From an uncultured Bacteroidales bacterium (GTDB taxonomy: Bacteria > Bacteroidota > Bacteroidia > Bacteroidales > P3): a stretch of 45,309 nucleotides of DNA. Both the position numbers and the translations under genes were made by a program. The stretch lies in NCBI GenBank assembly GCA_900314725.1, contig OMWJ01000015.1:1-45309 (forward strand), given 5' to 3'. The notes beneath the pieces are model-generated. The model was given only the letters and a program-made list of their open reading frames with translations, searched no databases and was not told the DNA's origin. Shown in pieces: positions 25,999 through 35,000 of the stretch (position 1 is its first letter; every line of letters starts with the position of its first letter).

Positions 25999-26856
25999 AT
26001 GAGTTTATTAAGTATTACATGGAATGTATCTCCTACTTTGTTTAACTTAGGAGGTTTTGAAATAAGATGGTATGGTATTTTGTATGCTTGTGCATTTATC
26101 GTCAGTTATATACTTCTAAAAAAGATGTTTAAAAAAGAGGGCGTAGATGTTGCGTACTTGGATAAACTTACTTTCTATTGTTTTTTTGCAGTTGTTATTG
26201 GTGCAAGATTAGGTCATTGTATTTTCTATGATTTTACTTATTATTCTCATCATATAATAGAAATGATTCTTCCTATTAAGGAAACGGCAGATGGTTGGCG
26301 TTTCTCTGGTTATCAGGGATTAGCTTCACACGGAGGAGCAATAGGAATTATCATTGCATTGATTATATATAGCAGAAAAACAAATATACCTTTTATGTGG
26401 GTTGTGGAACGTCTGGTGATTGCTATTTGTTTTGCTGGAGTTCTTATTCGTTTGGGTAATCTTATGAATTCAGAAATATATGGTTTTCCAACAACTTTAC
26501 CATGGGGTTTTGTTTTTGTTAGAGATCATCAAACTGTAGCTTGTCATCCTACTCAATTATATGAAGCACTTTCATATCTTGCCATAGGTCTTGTGCTTTA
26601 TTATCTGCTTAACTCAAAAAACAAACGAATAAATCAAGGTATGATATTTGGACTTTTCCTTGCCTTATTGTTTGGTGTGAGATTTTTATTGGAATTTTTA
26701 AAGAATAATCAAGAATCTTGGGAAGATAGTCTTCCTATAGATATGGGACAAATACTTTCTATACCATTTATTTTAGCAGGAATTGTTTTAGTAATTCTTT
26801 CTTGGAATAAGGATTTAGGAAAAACATTAGATATTAAACTTTTAAAGAAAAAATAA
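25999..26856 (+). CDS. lgt: Prolipoprotein diacylglyceryl transferase
   Basis: 285 residues with about seven membrane helices. Family motifs are RWYGILYA, GARLGHCIFYD (with the conserved Arg and His), SHGGAIG, RLGNLMNSEIYG and HPTQLYEAL. It transfers diacylglycerol from phosphatidylglycerol to the lipobox Cys of prolipoproteins, so it serves the several lipoproteins encoded in this window. It is 4 bp from gpmA and begins a three-gene operon. Confidence 0.96.
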   Translation: MSLLSITWNVSPTLFNLGGFEIRWYGILYACAFIVSYILLKKMFKKEGVDVAYLDKLTFYCFFAVVIGARLGHCIFYDFTYYSHHIIEMILPIKETADGWRFSGYQGLASHGGAIGIIIALIIYSRKTNIPFMWVVERLVIAICFAGVLIRLGNLMNSEIYGFPTTLPWGFVFVRDHQTVACHPTQLYEALSYLAIGLVLYYLLNSKNKRINQGMIFGLFLALLFGVRFLLEFLKNNQESWEDSLPIDMGQILSIPFILAGIVLVILSWNKDLGKTLDIKLLKKK

Positions 26857-26860
26857 TATA

Positions 26861-27607
26861 ATGGATAAAAATTTGATTTTAATTCGTCACGGACAAAGTG
26901 AATGGAACAAACTTAATCTTTTCACAGGTTGGAAAGATGTAGATTTATCAGAACAAGGCAAACAAGAAGCAGTGCAAGCTGGTCAGGCATTATTGGATTA
27001 TAATATTGAACCTGAAATTTGCTTTACTTCCTATTTGAAAAGAGCAATAAAGACTCTTAATATTGTATTGGATACAATGAATATGGATTATCTTCCTGTG
27101 TATAAATCATGGCGTTTGAATGAAAAGCACTATGGCAAACTACAAGGTTTAAACAAAAAGGAGACTGCAGAAAAGTATGGTGATGAACAAGTGTTGAAAT
27201 GGAGAAGAGTTTTTGATTGTCAGCCACCTGCTTTAGACGATACAGATGAAAGAAATCCAAGAAATGAAAGAAGATACAAAGATATTGATGTAAAAGACTT
27301 GCCAGTAACGGAGTCTTTAAAAGACTGTATTGCAAGATGTATGCCTTATTTTAATGATGTTATCCTACCAGAGTTTAAAAATCATGATACTATCCTTATT
27401 GCTGCTCATGGTAATTCATTAAGAGGTATAGTAAAGAACCTAAGAAATATGTCAGAACAGGATATAATACAGTTTAACATTCCTACAGGCATACCTTATT
27501 TATTTACTTTTGATGAAAATCTAAATCTAAAAGAACATAAGTTTCTTGCAGATGAAGAAACGGTAAAGAAACTTATGGAGCAAGTAGCAAATCAAGGTAA
27601 AAAATAA
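26861..27607 (+). CDS. gpmA: 2,3-bisphosphoglycerate-dependent phosphoglycerate mutase
   Basis: 248 residues. The phosphohistidine motif LIRHGQSEWN is at 6-15, then TGWKDVDLSEQG, the acid Glu in WRLNEKHYGKLQGLNK, and AAHGNSLRG with the second catalytic His. It interconverts 3- and 2-phosphoglycerate in glycolysis. The stop is directly followed by the start of hydE. Confidence 0.95.
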   Translation: MDKNLILIRHGQSEWNKLNLFTGWKDVDLSEQGKQEAVQAGQALLDYNIEPEICFTSYLKRAIKTLNIVLDTMNMDYLPVYKSWRLNEKHYGKLQGLNKKETAEKYGDEQVLKWRRVFDCQPPALDDTDERNPRNERRYKDIDVKDLPVTESLKDCIARCMPYFNDVILPEFKNHDTILIAAHGNSLRGIVKNLRNMSEQDIIQFNIPTGIPYLFTFDENLNLKEHKFLADEETVKKLMEQVANQGKK

Positions 27608-28702
27608 TTGCTGTTTGTGAAATCCATTGCAACAATTCTAAATCAGCAATCTTTTGAAAAGAAAGATATTTTAGCTCTTCTGAATGCAAATGAAGAAGAG
27701 TCAAAACTTTTGTTTGCTAAGTCATTGGAAGTAAAAATAAACAATGTTGGCAATAGTGTTCATCTTAGAGGTTTAATAGAATATTCTAATATTTGTGAAA
27801 AAAACTGTCTGTATTGTGGTCTAAGAGTTAAAAATGAAAATAAATCTCTTTACACTCTTGATGATGAACAAATAGATAATTGTATTAATGAGGCTATACG
27901 TCTGAGATATGGTTCTGTTGCCCTACAGTGTGGAGAAAGAACAGATAAAGACTTTACTCAAAAGATAACACAGATAATAAAAAGAATAAAACAACTATCT
28001 GATAATAAAATAGGTATTACTCTTTCTTGCGGAGAACAGAATGCTGATGTGTATAAGGAATGGTTTGAAGCAGGAGCCCATAGGTATTTGCTTAGAATAG
28101 AGACGTCCAACGAAGAACTTTATTACAAAATTCATCCAAATGATGCTAAACATTCTTTTAAAAAGAGGATAGCTTGCATAGATGATTTGTCATCAATAGG
28201 TTATCAAGTCGGTACGGGTATTATGGTTGGTCTGCCTTTTCAAACAATAGAAGATATTGCAGGGGATATTTTATTTTTTAAAGAAAAAGATGTTGCAATG
28301 GTAGGTTTAGGACCTTTTATTCCTCATGAAGATACCCCTTTGTGGAAATATAAGGATGAGATTCCTAATGACAAAGAACGGATGTTACTTACTCTTAAAA
28401 CACTTGCTGTTACTCGTCTTGTTATGCCTAAAATAAATATGGTTGCTGCTACTGCTAATCAAACAATAGACAAAATGGGAAGAGAAAAAGCTGTAATGGT
28501 GGGAGCAAATGTAATAATGCCTAATCTTACTCCTACTCTTAATCGTAAAGATTATTCTATTTATCCTAATAAAGCATGTGTGCAAGATACTCCTGATGAA
28601 TGTGCAAATTGTTTAGATATAAGAATGAAAACAATAAATCACACTATTCTTTATGATGAGTGGGGAGACTCTCCTGCATTCTTGGAAAAACAAAGACTTT
28701 AA
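27608..28702 (+). CDS. hydE: [FeFe]-hydrogenase H-cluster radical SAM maturase HydE
   Basis: 364 residues from TTG at 27608; a GTG at 27617 is an alternative, and no ATG is suitably placed. The radical-SAM cluster motif CEKNCLYC (C63, C67, C70) is in EYSNICEKNCLYCGLR. LSCGEQ, TGIMVGLPFQT and GPFIPHEDTPL match HydE/PylB-type proteins, and NLTPTLNR near the end is typical of HydE. HydE helps build the di-iron subsite of [FeFe] hydrogenase; hydF, hydG and the hydrogenase itself are not in this window. Direct abutment with gpmA indicates one transcript. Confidence 0.88.
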   Translation: MLFVKSIATILNQQSFEKKDILALLNANEEESKLLFAKSLEVKINNVGNSVHLRGLIEYSNICEKNCLYCGLRVKNENKSLYTLDDEQIDNCINEAIRLRYGSVALQCGERTDKDFTQKITQIIKRIKQLSDNKIGITLSCGEQNADVYKEWFEAGAHRYLLRIETSNEELYYKIHPNDAKHSFKKRIACIDDLSSIGYQVGTGIMVGLPFQTIEDIAGDILFFKEKDVAMVGLGPFIPHEDTPLWKYKDEIPNDKERMLLTLKTLAVTRLVMPKINMVAATANQTIDKMGREKAVMVGANVIMPNLTPTLNRKDYSIYPNKACVQDTPDECANCLDIRMKTINHTILYDEWGDSPAFLEKQRL

Positions 28703-28719
28703 ACAGAAAAGCTAATAAA

Positions 28720-30012
28720 CTATCTGTATTCTGCAGATGAAAAACCTATCAATTCATCATAGTTATCAGAGAAGTTATGGTAATATACAAATACTTTATA
28801 GGTGTTATTTGTTTCATAATGGTTGCCTTCTACTTCTCTGTATGAACCTTTAATATCTCCATTGGGGACAAAAAGTATCTGATAGTTATAGTATCCTTGT
28901 TTTAAATAAAGGTAAGCATAATATTTTCCATTATCATATTGGAATTTGTTTTGTTCTGTCATTCTCCAATCAGATAAGCCTCCAACAACATAATAGTTTC
29001 CTTCTAATGTGTAGGGGAGGGGAAGAGTAAAACGAACCCAAGCATAATCGCTGTAAGTATTTTTATCTTCGTTATATTCATTTCTAATATTAAACTTACC
29101 ATTAATATCTTTTTCTGTAGAGTAAGGTAATGTTTTCTTTATCTTTTCTTCTCTTAGATAAACCAAATTTTGGTTATCAAGGAAATCAAAGCCAGCAACA
29201 TAAGTACTTCTTGTTCTTAGAGAAGTAATATCAAAGTGCCTAAATTCATTTCCTCCAAAGAACTGATTGCTTTCGTCAAAAGAAAAGTCTATATCAATTC
29301 CAGACTGTCCTCTTAGTTTTAGTTGTCTTTTTGTATCTTCTCTTCCATTTTGCTGAACGAAGACTTTCATATAAGTTGAAGGGTTTTGAAAGAAACGGTT
29401 GTTTTTACCCGAAACTTTTACATTTACCTCCTGATGTGTTTTCAGTTGTGAAGAAAGAGAAGATTGGCGAACTTCTGTTCTTATATTAGTAATATCTTCT
29501 ACGCAATAGAAACGGCGAGTAAGAATTACTTCTTCAGGATTATCGGCTTTGAATACCTTTATTATATAGTTGCCAGATTTTAACAATTTCATATTAGAAG
29601 AAGGTATGGTTTGGGAATAATGAACATAGCGTTGAATTGTATTAAAAGAGTTCTGATGATGTTCTATTGGTTGGGTTTCAAATCCTTCCATATAAAGATT
29701 CACATCCAAATCACTTTGTGTCCAATCGCTATTGCAATGAATGATAGAGTATTCATAGCGAAAAGTCTCTTCTGTAAGCTCATCAAATTGAAGAAGAAGT
29801 TTTTTGTAGGAATTAAGATATATGATAGGTTCCGAGAAAGAGTTCCCTTGTTGTTCTAATATCACTGTTTTTATCAAAGGAGAAAAAACTCTGTTGTCAT
29901 ATACTATTTGAGAATAAGAAGTAAAAGAAAAAAAGAAAAGCAAAGAAAATAGAATTATATGTAATAATCTATTTACTTTACCTTTCTTAATAAGTACAAA
30001 TGTTTTGTTCAT
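28720..30012 (-). CDS. Type IX secretion system plug protein (DUF5103 family)
   Basis: 430 residues with a signal peptide ending FTSYSQ. The opening IVYDNRVFSPLIKTVILEQQG, followed by beta-sandwich segments such as YEYSIIHCNSDWTQSDL, is the signature of the DUF5103 family, now described as the plug of the SprA translocon in T9SS. It would sit at the periplasmic face of the outer-membrane channel and close it between substrates. Together with porX it indicates that this organism has a T9SS. It follows the aminopeptidase gene by 3 bp and converges on hydE. Confidence 0.85.
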   Translation of the reverse strand: MNKTFVLIKKGKVNRLLHIILFSLLFFFSFTSYSQIVYDNRVFSPLIKTVILEQQGNSFSEPIIYLNSYKKLLLQFDELTEETFRYEYSIIHCNSDWTQSDLDVNLYMEGFETQPIEHHQNSFNTIQRYVHYSQTIPSSNMKLLKSGNYIIKVFKADNPEEVILTRRFYCVEDITNIRTEVRQSSLSSQLKTHQEVNVKVSGKNNRFFQNPSTYMKVFVQQNGREDTKRQLKLRGQSGIDIDFSFDESNQFFGGNEFRHFDITSLRTRSTYVAGFDFLDNQNLVYLREEKIKKTLPYSTEKDINGKFNIRNEYNEDKNTYSDYAWVRFTLPLPYTLEGNYYVVGGLSDWRMTEQNKFQYDNGKYYAYLYLKQGYYNYQILFVPNGDIKGSYREVEGNHYETNNTYKVFVYYHNFSDNYDELIGFSSAEYR

Positions 30013-30015
30013 TTG

Positions 30016-31407
30016 TTATTTAGTCATTTCGTTTTCTATTTCCGCGACAGTCTTAGGTATTGGCTTTCCAAGTATTCTGCAACCGTCTTTAGTTATAAGA
30101 ACATCATCTTCAATTCTTATGCCACCAAAGTCCTTAAACTTCTCTACTTCATCATAGTTAATAAAATCAATGCATTTCTTTTCTGCTCTCCATTGGTCAA
30201 TAAGGGCAGGGATAAAGTAACAACCAGGCTCATCAGTGATAACAAAACCTTCTTGTAATTCTCTTCCTAAACGCAAAGAAGCCAATCCAAATTGAGTAGA
30301 ACGTATGTTCTTTTTATCATAGCCAACATAGTTTTCACCATAGTTTTCCATATCATGAACATCCAAGCCCATCATGTGTCCTAATCCGTGAGGCATAAAC
30401 ATTCCCATTGCTCCTTGTTTTACGGCTTCCTTTATATCTCCTTTCATTAATCCTAATGCTTTCAAACCTTCTCCCAAACGTTCTACGGCAGCAAGATGTA
30501 CTTCAGAATATTTTACATTTGGTTTGCAAAGAGTAGGAACTAATAGTTGAGCGTCTAACACTGCTTCATATACCGCTTTTTGTCTTGCATCAAATTTTCC
30601 TCCTACAGGAACAGAACGGGTAATATCTGAACAATAGCCCATATTGTTTTCACAACCAGCATCGGAAACAATCATTCTTCCTTTCTTTATTTGAAGAGAA
30701 TGGTCATGACCATGTAGTATTTCTCCATGAGTAGTAAGGATTATAGGGAATGAAACAGGACCACCACCAGCAAGAGCAATACCTTCCATTGTTCCTGCTA
30801 TTTCATATTCAAATGTTCCTTCATTTTTAGCCATATGCATCATAGTAGTATGCATAGTGTAAGCAGTTTCAATAGCTTTTTCTATCTCTGCTATTTCTTC
30901 TGCTGATTTTATAGAACGTTGTTTAACACAGGCAGCAATTAATTCCTTAGAAACGTATGCTTGAATATATCTATAATCCAAATGAAGAATATCTGCAATA
31001 AATTCTACATTCTCAGCTCTGTATGGAGGAACGAAATGAACTCTTCTTCCATCAAAGACAGCTTTGTCCATAAGGTTTCTAAGGTCTTTGATTGTTCCAG
31101 AGTTTCTTACTCCTATTTCTGTTGCTCTTTCTTTTAAAGAAGGAATAGGACCTGTCCAGATAATATCAGCCATATCCACTTCTTCTCCAAATAGATATTC
31201 TTCTCCGCTTTCTGCGTCTATAACACCTATTAGTCCTTGAATGTCATAGCCAAAGAAATAACGGAAAGTACTATCCTGACGGAATGTGTATTGATTTGCA
31301 GGATAATTGAAAGCAACATCAGAATTTCCAACAATAAGAATAAGTCCTTGCTTTACGTCTTGAGCAAGTTGTTGGCGTCTTTTTATATAAGTATCTTTTG
31401 AAAACAT
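30016..31407 (-). CDS. Aminopeptidase P family metallopeptidase
   Basis: 463 residues. An N-terminal creatinase-like domain (1-175) precedes the pita-bread catalytic domain. Metal ligands are visible: Asp in VSDAGCE, Asp in CSDITRSVP, His in HGLGHMMGLDVHD, Glu in TDEPGCYF and Glu in GGIRIEDD. HGEILHGHDH provides the substrate-binding His. It removes N-terminal residues before proline, probably in the cytosol as no signal peptide is seen. It is first in a two-gene operon with the T9SS plug gene. Confidence 0.92.
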   Translation of the reverse strand: MFSKDTYIKRRQQLAQDVKQGLILIVGNSDVAFNYPANQYTFRQDSTFRYFFGYDIQGLIGVIDAESGEEYLFGEEVDMADIIWTGPIPSLKERATEIGVRNSGTIKDLRNLMDKAVFDGRRVHFVPPYRAENVEFIADILHLDYRYIQAYVSKELIAACVKQRSIKSAEEIAEIEKAIETAYTMHTTMMHMAKNEGTFEYEIAGTMEGIALAGGGPVSFPIILTTHGEILHGHDHSLQIKKGRMIVSDAGCENNMGYCSDITRSVPVGGKFDARQKAVYEAVLDAQLLVPTLCKPNVKYSEVHLAAVERLGEGLKALGLMKGDIKEAVKQGAMGMFMPHGLGHMMGLDVHDMENYGENYVGYDKKNIRSTQFGLASLRLGRELQEGFVITDEPGCYFIPALIDQWRAEKKCIDFINYDEVEKFKDFGGIRIEDDVLITKDGCRILGKPIPKTVAEIENEMTK

Positions 31408-31575
31408 AATTGTATATTTTTTTATTTGTTTATATTATCACTTGTTTAACATTTTGCAATATTATAAAATATTATTTGAATAGAGAAATAATTGCAGATA
31501 AATTTTCTGTTGTTAGAATGTACAGATAGTTGTTTTGTAAATACAATAAATGTTAAATACGGACGTTTTTATCTT

Positions 31576-32709
31576 ATGAAGAAAGTTGTAAATGTTGCTC
31601 CTGCCTATCCTTATAGAGGGGGCATAGTTTTAGAAGAGGCTTATCTGTATAAAATAATAACCTCTATGGGTATGGACTATAAAACCATATCTTATACTCT
31701 TTTATATCCTAAGATATTCTTTCCAGGTAAGACGCAGTATGATACTTCCAAAGTAATTCCCTTTGAACATAATGATAAGATAGAAAGAATAATATCTTCA
31801 ATCAATCCTTTTACATGGTGGAAAGCTTATAAAAGAATAAAACAAGAAAAGCCTGATGTGGTTATTTTTCGTTGGTGGATGTTCTTTTTTGCTCCTTGTA
31901 TAATAACTATAGCCTTTCTTATTCGCAAGAATATGAAAAAAACGAAGATAGCCATACTTGCTGATAACTATATATCACACGAAAATCATTGGTGGGAAAA
32001 GTATCTTGTGAAAGCAACTTTCAGACAGGCTCATAGTTTTATTGCTGCTTCGGATTTTACAGCAAAGCAAATGCGAAACGATTTTCCAAACAAAGATATT
32101 TGTACAACAACTCTTTCTATTTACGATTGCTATAATTTAAATCGCTACAATAAAACTTCGGCAAAAGAATTCCTAAGCATAAATTCAAAAGAGGTAATAC
32201 TCTTCTTTGGTTTGATTCGTCCATATAAGGGATTAATGAAACTCATAGAGGCTTTTCCTCTTATAAAACAAGAAAGAAAGGATATAAAACTTCTTATTGT
32301 GGGAGAGTGTTATGGTGATATTAATGAATATACAAGTAAAATTAAAGAATTAAATATAGAAGAAGATGTTATGCTTATTAATGAGTTTGTTGCTAATGAA
32401 GATATAGAACCTTATTTTGTAGCAAGTGATGCAGTTGTTTTACCATATGAGTCTGCTACTCAAAGTGGAATAGTTATGACAGCATACGCATTCCGTAAGC
32501 CTGTAGTAGTAACCAATGTAGGAGGAATAAAAGAACAGGTTCTGCAAGAAAAAACAGGTTTTGTTATAGAAGATAATAGTAAGGAAAATATATTAAGCGG
32601 AGTTAATGCTATTCTTGATAATATAGGTAAGATAGATTATGCTAAAAATATAGAAGATTTTATTGATACTTTCGGAAATCAGAAGTTGAAAGACTTTTTA
32701 CTAAAATAA
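31576..32709 (+). CDS. Glycosyltransferase family 4
   Basis: 377 residues from the ATG at 31576 (MKKVVNVAPAYPYRGG). The longer open frame upstream has no family features and an unlikely composition. The GT-B fold shows a glycine-rich N-terminal loop (YPYRGGI), the C-terminal domain start VILFFGLIRPYKG, LLIVGE, and the nucleotide-sugar region LPYESATQSGIVMTAYAF followed by PVVVTNVGGIKEQV; the second Glu of the usual EX7E pair is missing. Likely a sugar transferase for surface polysaccharide. First gene of a plus operon that ends with a polyprenyl glycosylphosphotransferase. Confidence 0.87.
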   Translation: MKKVVNVAPAYPYRGGIVLEEAYLYKIITSMGMDYKTISYTLLYPKIFFPGKTQYDTSKVIPFEHNDKIERIISSINPFTWWKAYKRIKQEKPDVVIFRWWMFFFAPCIITIAFLIRKNMKKTKIAILADNYISHENHWWEKYLVKATFRQAHSFIAASDFTAKQMRNDFPNKDICTTTLSIYDCYNLNRYNKTSAKEFLSINSKEVILFFGLIRPYKGLMKLIEAFPLIKQERKDIKLLIVGECYGDINEYTSKIKELNIEEDVMLINEFVANEDIEPYFVASDAVVLPYESATQSGIVMTAYAFRKPVVVTNVGGIKEQVLQEKTGFVIEDNSKENILSGVNAILDNIGKIDYAKNIEDFIDTFGNQKLKDFLLK

Positions 32710-32753
32710 AGATAGGTTTATTGCGTTATACAACAATATAAGCATAGAAAACT

Positions 32754-34025
32754 ATGATAAAAGATAACATTGCTATAAAACAACTAATGCAAAGCAATAT
32801 AGTGAAAGCCGTAGGCTGTACTGAGCCTGTGGCTGTTGCTCTTTGTGTTAGTAAATGTAAAGAAGTATTAGGCGAACCCTGTAATGAGGTTCAACTTTTT
32901 TTAAGTAAGAATATAATCAAGAATGCTATGGGAGTGGGTATTCCTGGAACAAATATGATAGGTCTTCCAATAGCAGTTAGTTTAGCAGTTGTTTGTGGAA
33001 AAAGTGAAAAAAAATTAGAAGTACTTTGTGATGCTAAGGCAAATCTTTCAGATGCTAAACAGTGGCTATCAACTCACAATATAGACGTAAAGCCTAAGGA
33101 TACAAAAGAAAAACTATATATAGAATGTATATGTAAAGGTGATACATCAAGTGCAAAGGTTATCATAGCTGGTTTTCATACCAATTTCATACATGTAAGT
33201 AAGGATAACAAAATCCTTTATGAAAAAGAATGTGAAGTTTGTAATGATGATTGTCAAGGTGAAGTAAGTAACCTTCTTTCCGCAAGGATAGTGTATGATT
33301 ATGCAATGAATGAGGATTTGAAAGAGTTGCAATGGATAGCAGATACATATAAACTGAACTCAGCATGTAGTGAAGAGGGATTGAAAAATAAGTATGGACT
33401 ACAGGTAGGCAAAACTTTGTTCAACGATTATGATAAGAGCATAAAAAGTGAGATAATAGCTCGTACTTGTGCAGCATCTGATGCAAGAATGGACGGAGTT
33501 CTATTGCCAATATATAGTAATTCGGGTAGCGGTAATCAAGGAATAACATGTACTCTTCCTGTCTATTATTATGCAAAGAAAATAAATGCAACAGAAGAAC
33601 AGTTAATTCGTGCATTAACTCTCTCTCATCTTATGTCTATATATATTAAAGGTAAGATAGGAAGATTGTCTGCAATGTGTGGTCTTATCAATGCTTCAAT
33701 GGGAGTTGCTTCAGCTTTGGTTTATTTGCAGAATGGTGCGTTTAATCAGATATGTTATGCTATTCGTAATATGATAAACACTATAACAGGAATAGTTTGT
33801 GATGGTGCAAAACCTTCTTGTGCTTTAAAGATAGCAGCGTGTCTTTCTTCTGCTTTTGATTCTGTTAAGTTGGCTATGAAAGATATTGTTGTGAATGATA
33901 CTGATGGGATAGCTCAAAACGATATAGACCTTTCAATAGAAGGTTTTTCTCAAATAGGAAGAGAAGCTATGAATGAGACAGATGATGAAATACTTTATAT
34001 AATGACTCATAAGAAAAACAAATAG
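32754..34025 (+). CDS. L-cysteine desulfidase / UPF0597 (serine dehydratase alpha-like) protein
   Basis: 423 residues. VKAVGCTEPVAVALC (about 18-32) begins the family, with C22 as an iron-sulfur ligand candidate; GNQGITCTLPV, GRLSAMCGLINASMG and CDGAKPSCALKIA supply the other conserved cysteines. Characterised relatives (CyuA/CdsB) hold a [4Fe-4S] cluster and split cysteine to pyruvate, sulfide and ammonia. It is cytosolic and oxygen-sensitive, fitting an anaerobe. Its place inside a glycan operon (44 bp after GT4, 36 bp before a lipoprotein) is odd. Confidence 0.88.
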   Translation: MIKDNIAIKQLMQSNIVKAVGCTEPVAVALCVSKCKEVLGEPCNEVQLFLSKNIIKNAMGVGIPGTNMIGLPIAVSLAVVCGKSEKKLEVLCDAKANLSDAKQWLSTHNIDVKPKDTKEKLYIECICKGDTSSAKVIIAGFHTNFIHVSKDNKILYEKECEVCNDDCQGEVSNLLSARIVYDYAMNEDLKELQWIADTYKLNSACSEEGLKNKYGLQVGKTLFNDYDKSIKSEIIARTCAASDARMDGVLLPIYSNSGSGNQGITCTLPVYYYAKKINATEEQLIRALTLSHLMSIYIKGKIGRLSAMCGLINASMGVASALVYLQNGAFNQICYAIRNMINTITGIVCDGAKPSCALKIAACLSSAFDSVKLAMKDIVVNDTDGIAQNDIDLSIEGFSQIGREAMNETDDEILYIMTHKKNK

Positions 34026-34061
34026 CATAATAAGTTTTAATGTGAAAATCTATTTAATAAA

Positions 34062-34982
34062 ATGAATAAAGTATATAATATATTAGTTCTTTTTGCAGCT
34101 TTGCTGTTATTGGCTTCTTGTAATGACTTTGAACAGGAACAAGAAACACCTGCTTATTTGAAAGTGGAAGGTTTTAGAGTAGTTGCTAATCCAAGTTTTA
34201 GTTATGAACAGACTAATGATTTCCTTACAAATGAAATAACAGATGTTTGGGTTTATGTAGATCAAAAATATATAGGAGCATATTCTTTAAATAAAGATGG
34301 TTCTCCTATCTATATTCCAATACTGAAAGAAGGTAACCACACTATTGACTTACAACCTGGAGTAAAATATAATGGTATGGCAGGAACAAGAGACTATTAT
34401 CGTTTCTATACCTACTACACCCAGACATATAACTTAGTTCCAGGGAAAACTATTGACGTAGGAGTTGTTGATGTTATGTATAACACTGATGCAGAGGTGG
34501 AATTTACATGTTTTTTTGAAAATGGTTTAGTTCCGTTTGAAAATGCACCACTTGCAGGAATAACAGATTTAGGAGAAGATAATTTTACCTTAATTAATAA
34601 TGATAGTGTTCCTTATGGTAATGCATTAGCATTTTATTCCACTGCTCTACAAGATGCTTACAAGATAATAATGAAAGACAGTGTTGTATGTACAAACAGA
34701 AATGGTATTGTTTTAGAAATGGATTATCATTCAAATATTCCTTTTGAAATAGGTATATATGGTAAATCCTCTTATTCTAATCAGTATAAGTATATTAGTT
34801 GTATGAGGCTTAATGCAAATAATAATGCAGGTTGGAAAAAGATGTATATCCTATTAGGGAAGGTTTGGTCTCAGTTGAATTATCAACCATTCAGAATATA
34901 TTTCCAACCATTCAACACTGAAGATATATCCAATGGGTATGTGCATATAGATAATATAAAAGTTGTTCATTATCCAGACTAA
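34062..34982 (+). CDS. Bacteroidota lipoprotein of unknown function
   Basis: 306 residues with lipobox LLASC (Cys at 20). The mature protein is beta-rich: a first part (about 25-140) with VEGFRV, TDVWVYVDQKYIGAYSL and PGVKYNGM resembling a carboxypeptidase-regulatory or PEGA-like fold, and a C-terminal half (about 150-306) resembling a carbohydrate-binding jelly roll that ends YVHIDNIKVVHYP, a pattern typical of such modules. It lies between the cysteine desulfidase and the glycosylphosphotransferase, so a role at the cell surface in glycan handling is only inferred. Confidence 0.75.
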   Translation: MNKVYNILVLFAALLLLASCNDFEQEQETPAYLKVEGFRVVANPSFSYEQTNDFLTNEITDVWVYVDQKYIGAYSLNKDGSPIYIPILKEGNHTIDLQPGVKYNGMAGTRDYYRFYTYYTQTYNLVPGKTIDVGVVDVMYNTDAEVEFTCFFENGLVPFENAPLAGITDLGEDNFTLINNDSVPYGNALAFYSTALQDAYKIIMKDSVVCTNRNGIVLEMDYHSNIPFEIGIYGKSSYSNQYKYISCMRLNANNNAGWKKMYILLGKVWSQLNYQPFRIYFQPFNTEDISNGYVHIDNIKVVHYPD

Positions 34983-35000
34983 AAACTATTTAAGACTATA

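Noticed and set aside
31492-31575. Longer start of the GT4 glycosyltransferase
   Set aside because: The extra 28 residues have no family similarity; the ATG at 31576 gives the standard N-terminus.
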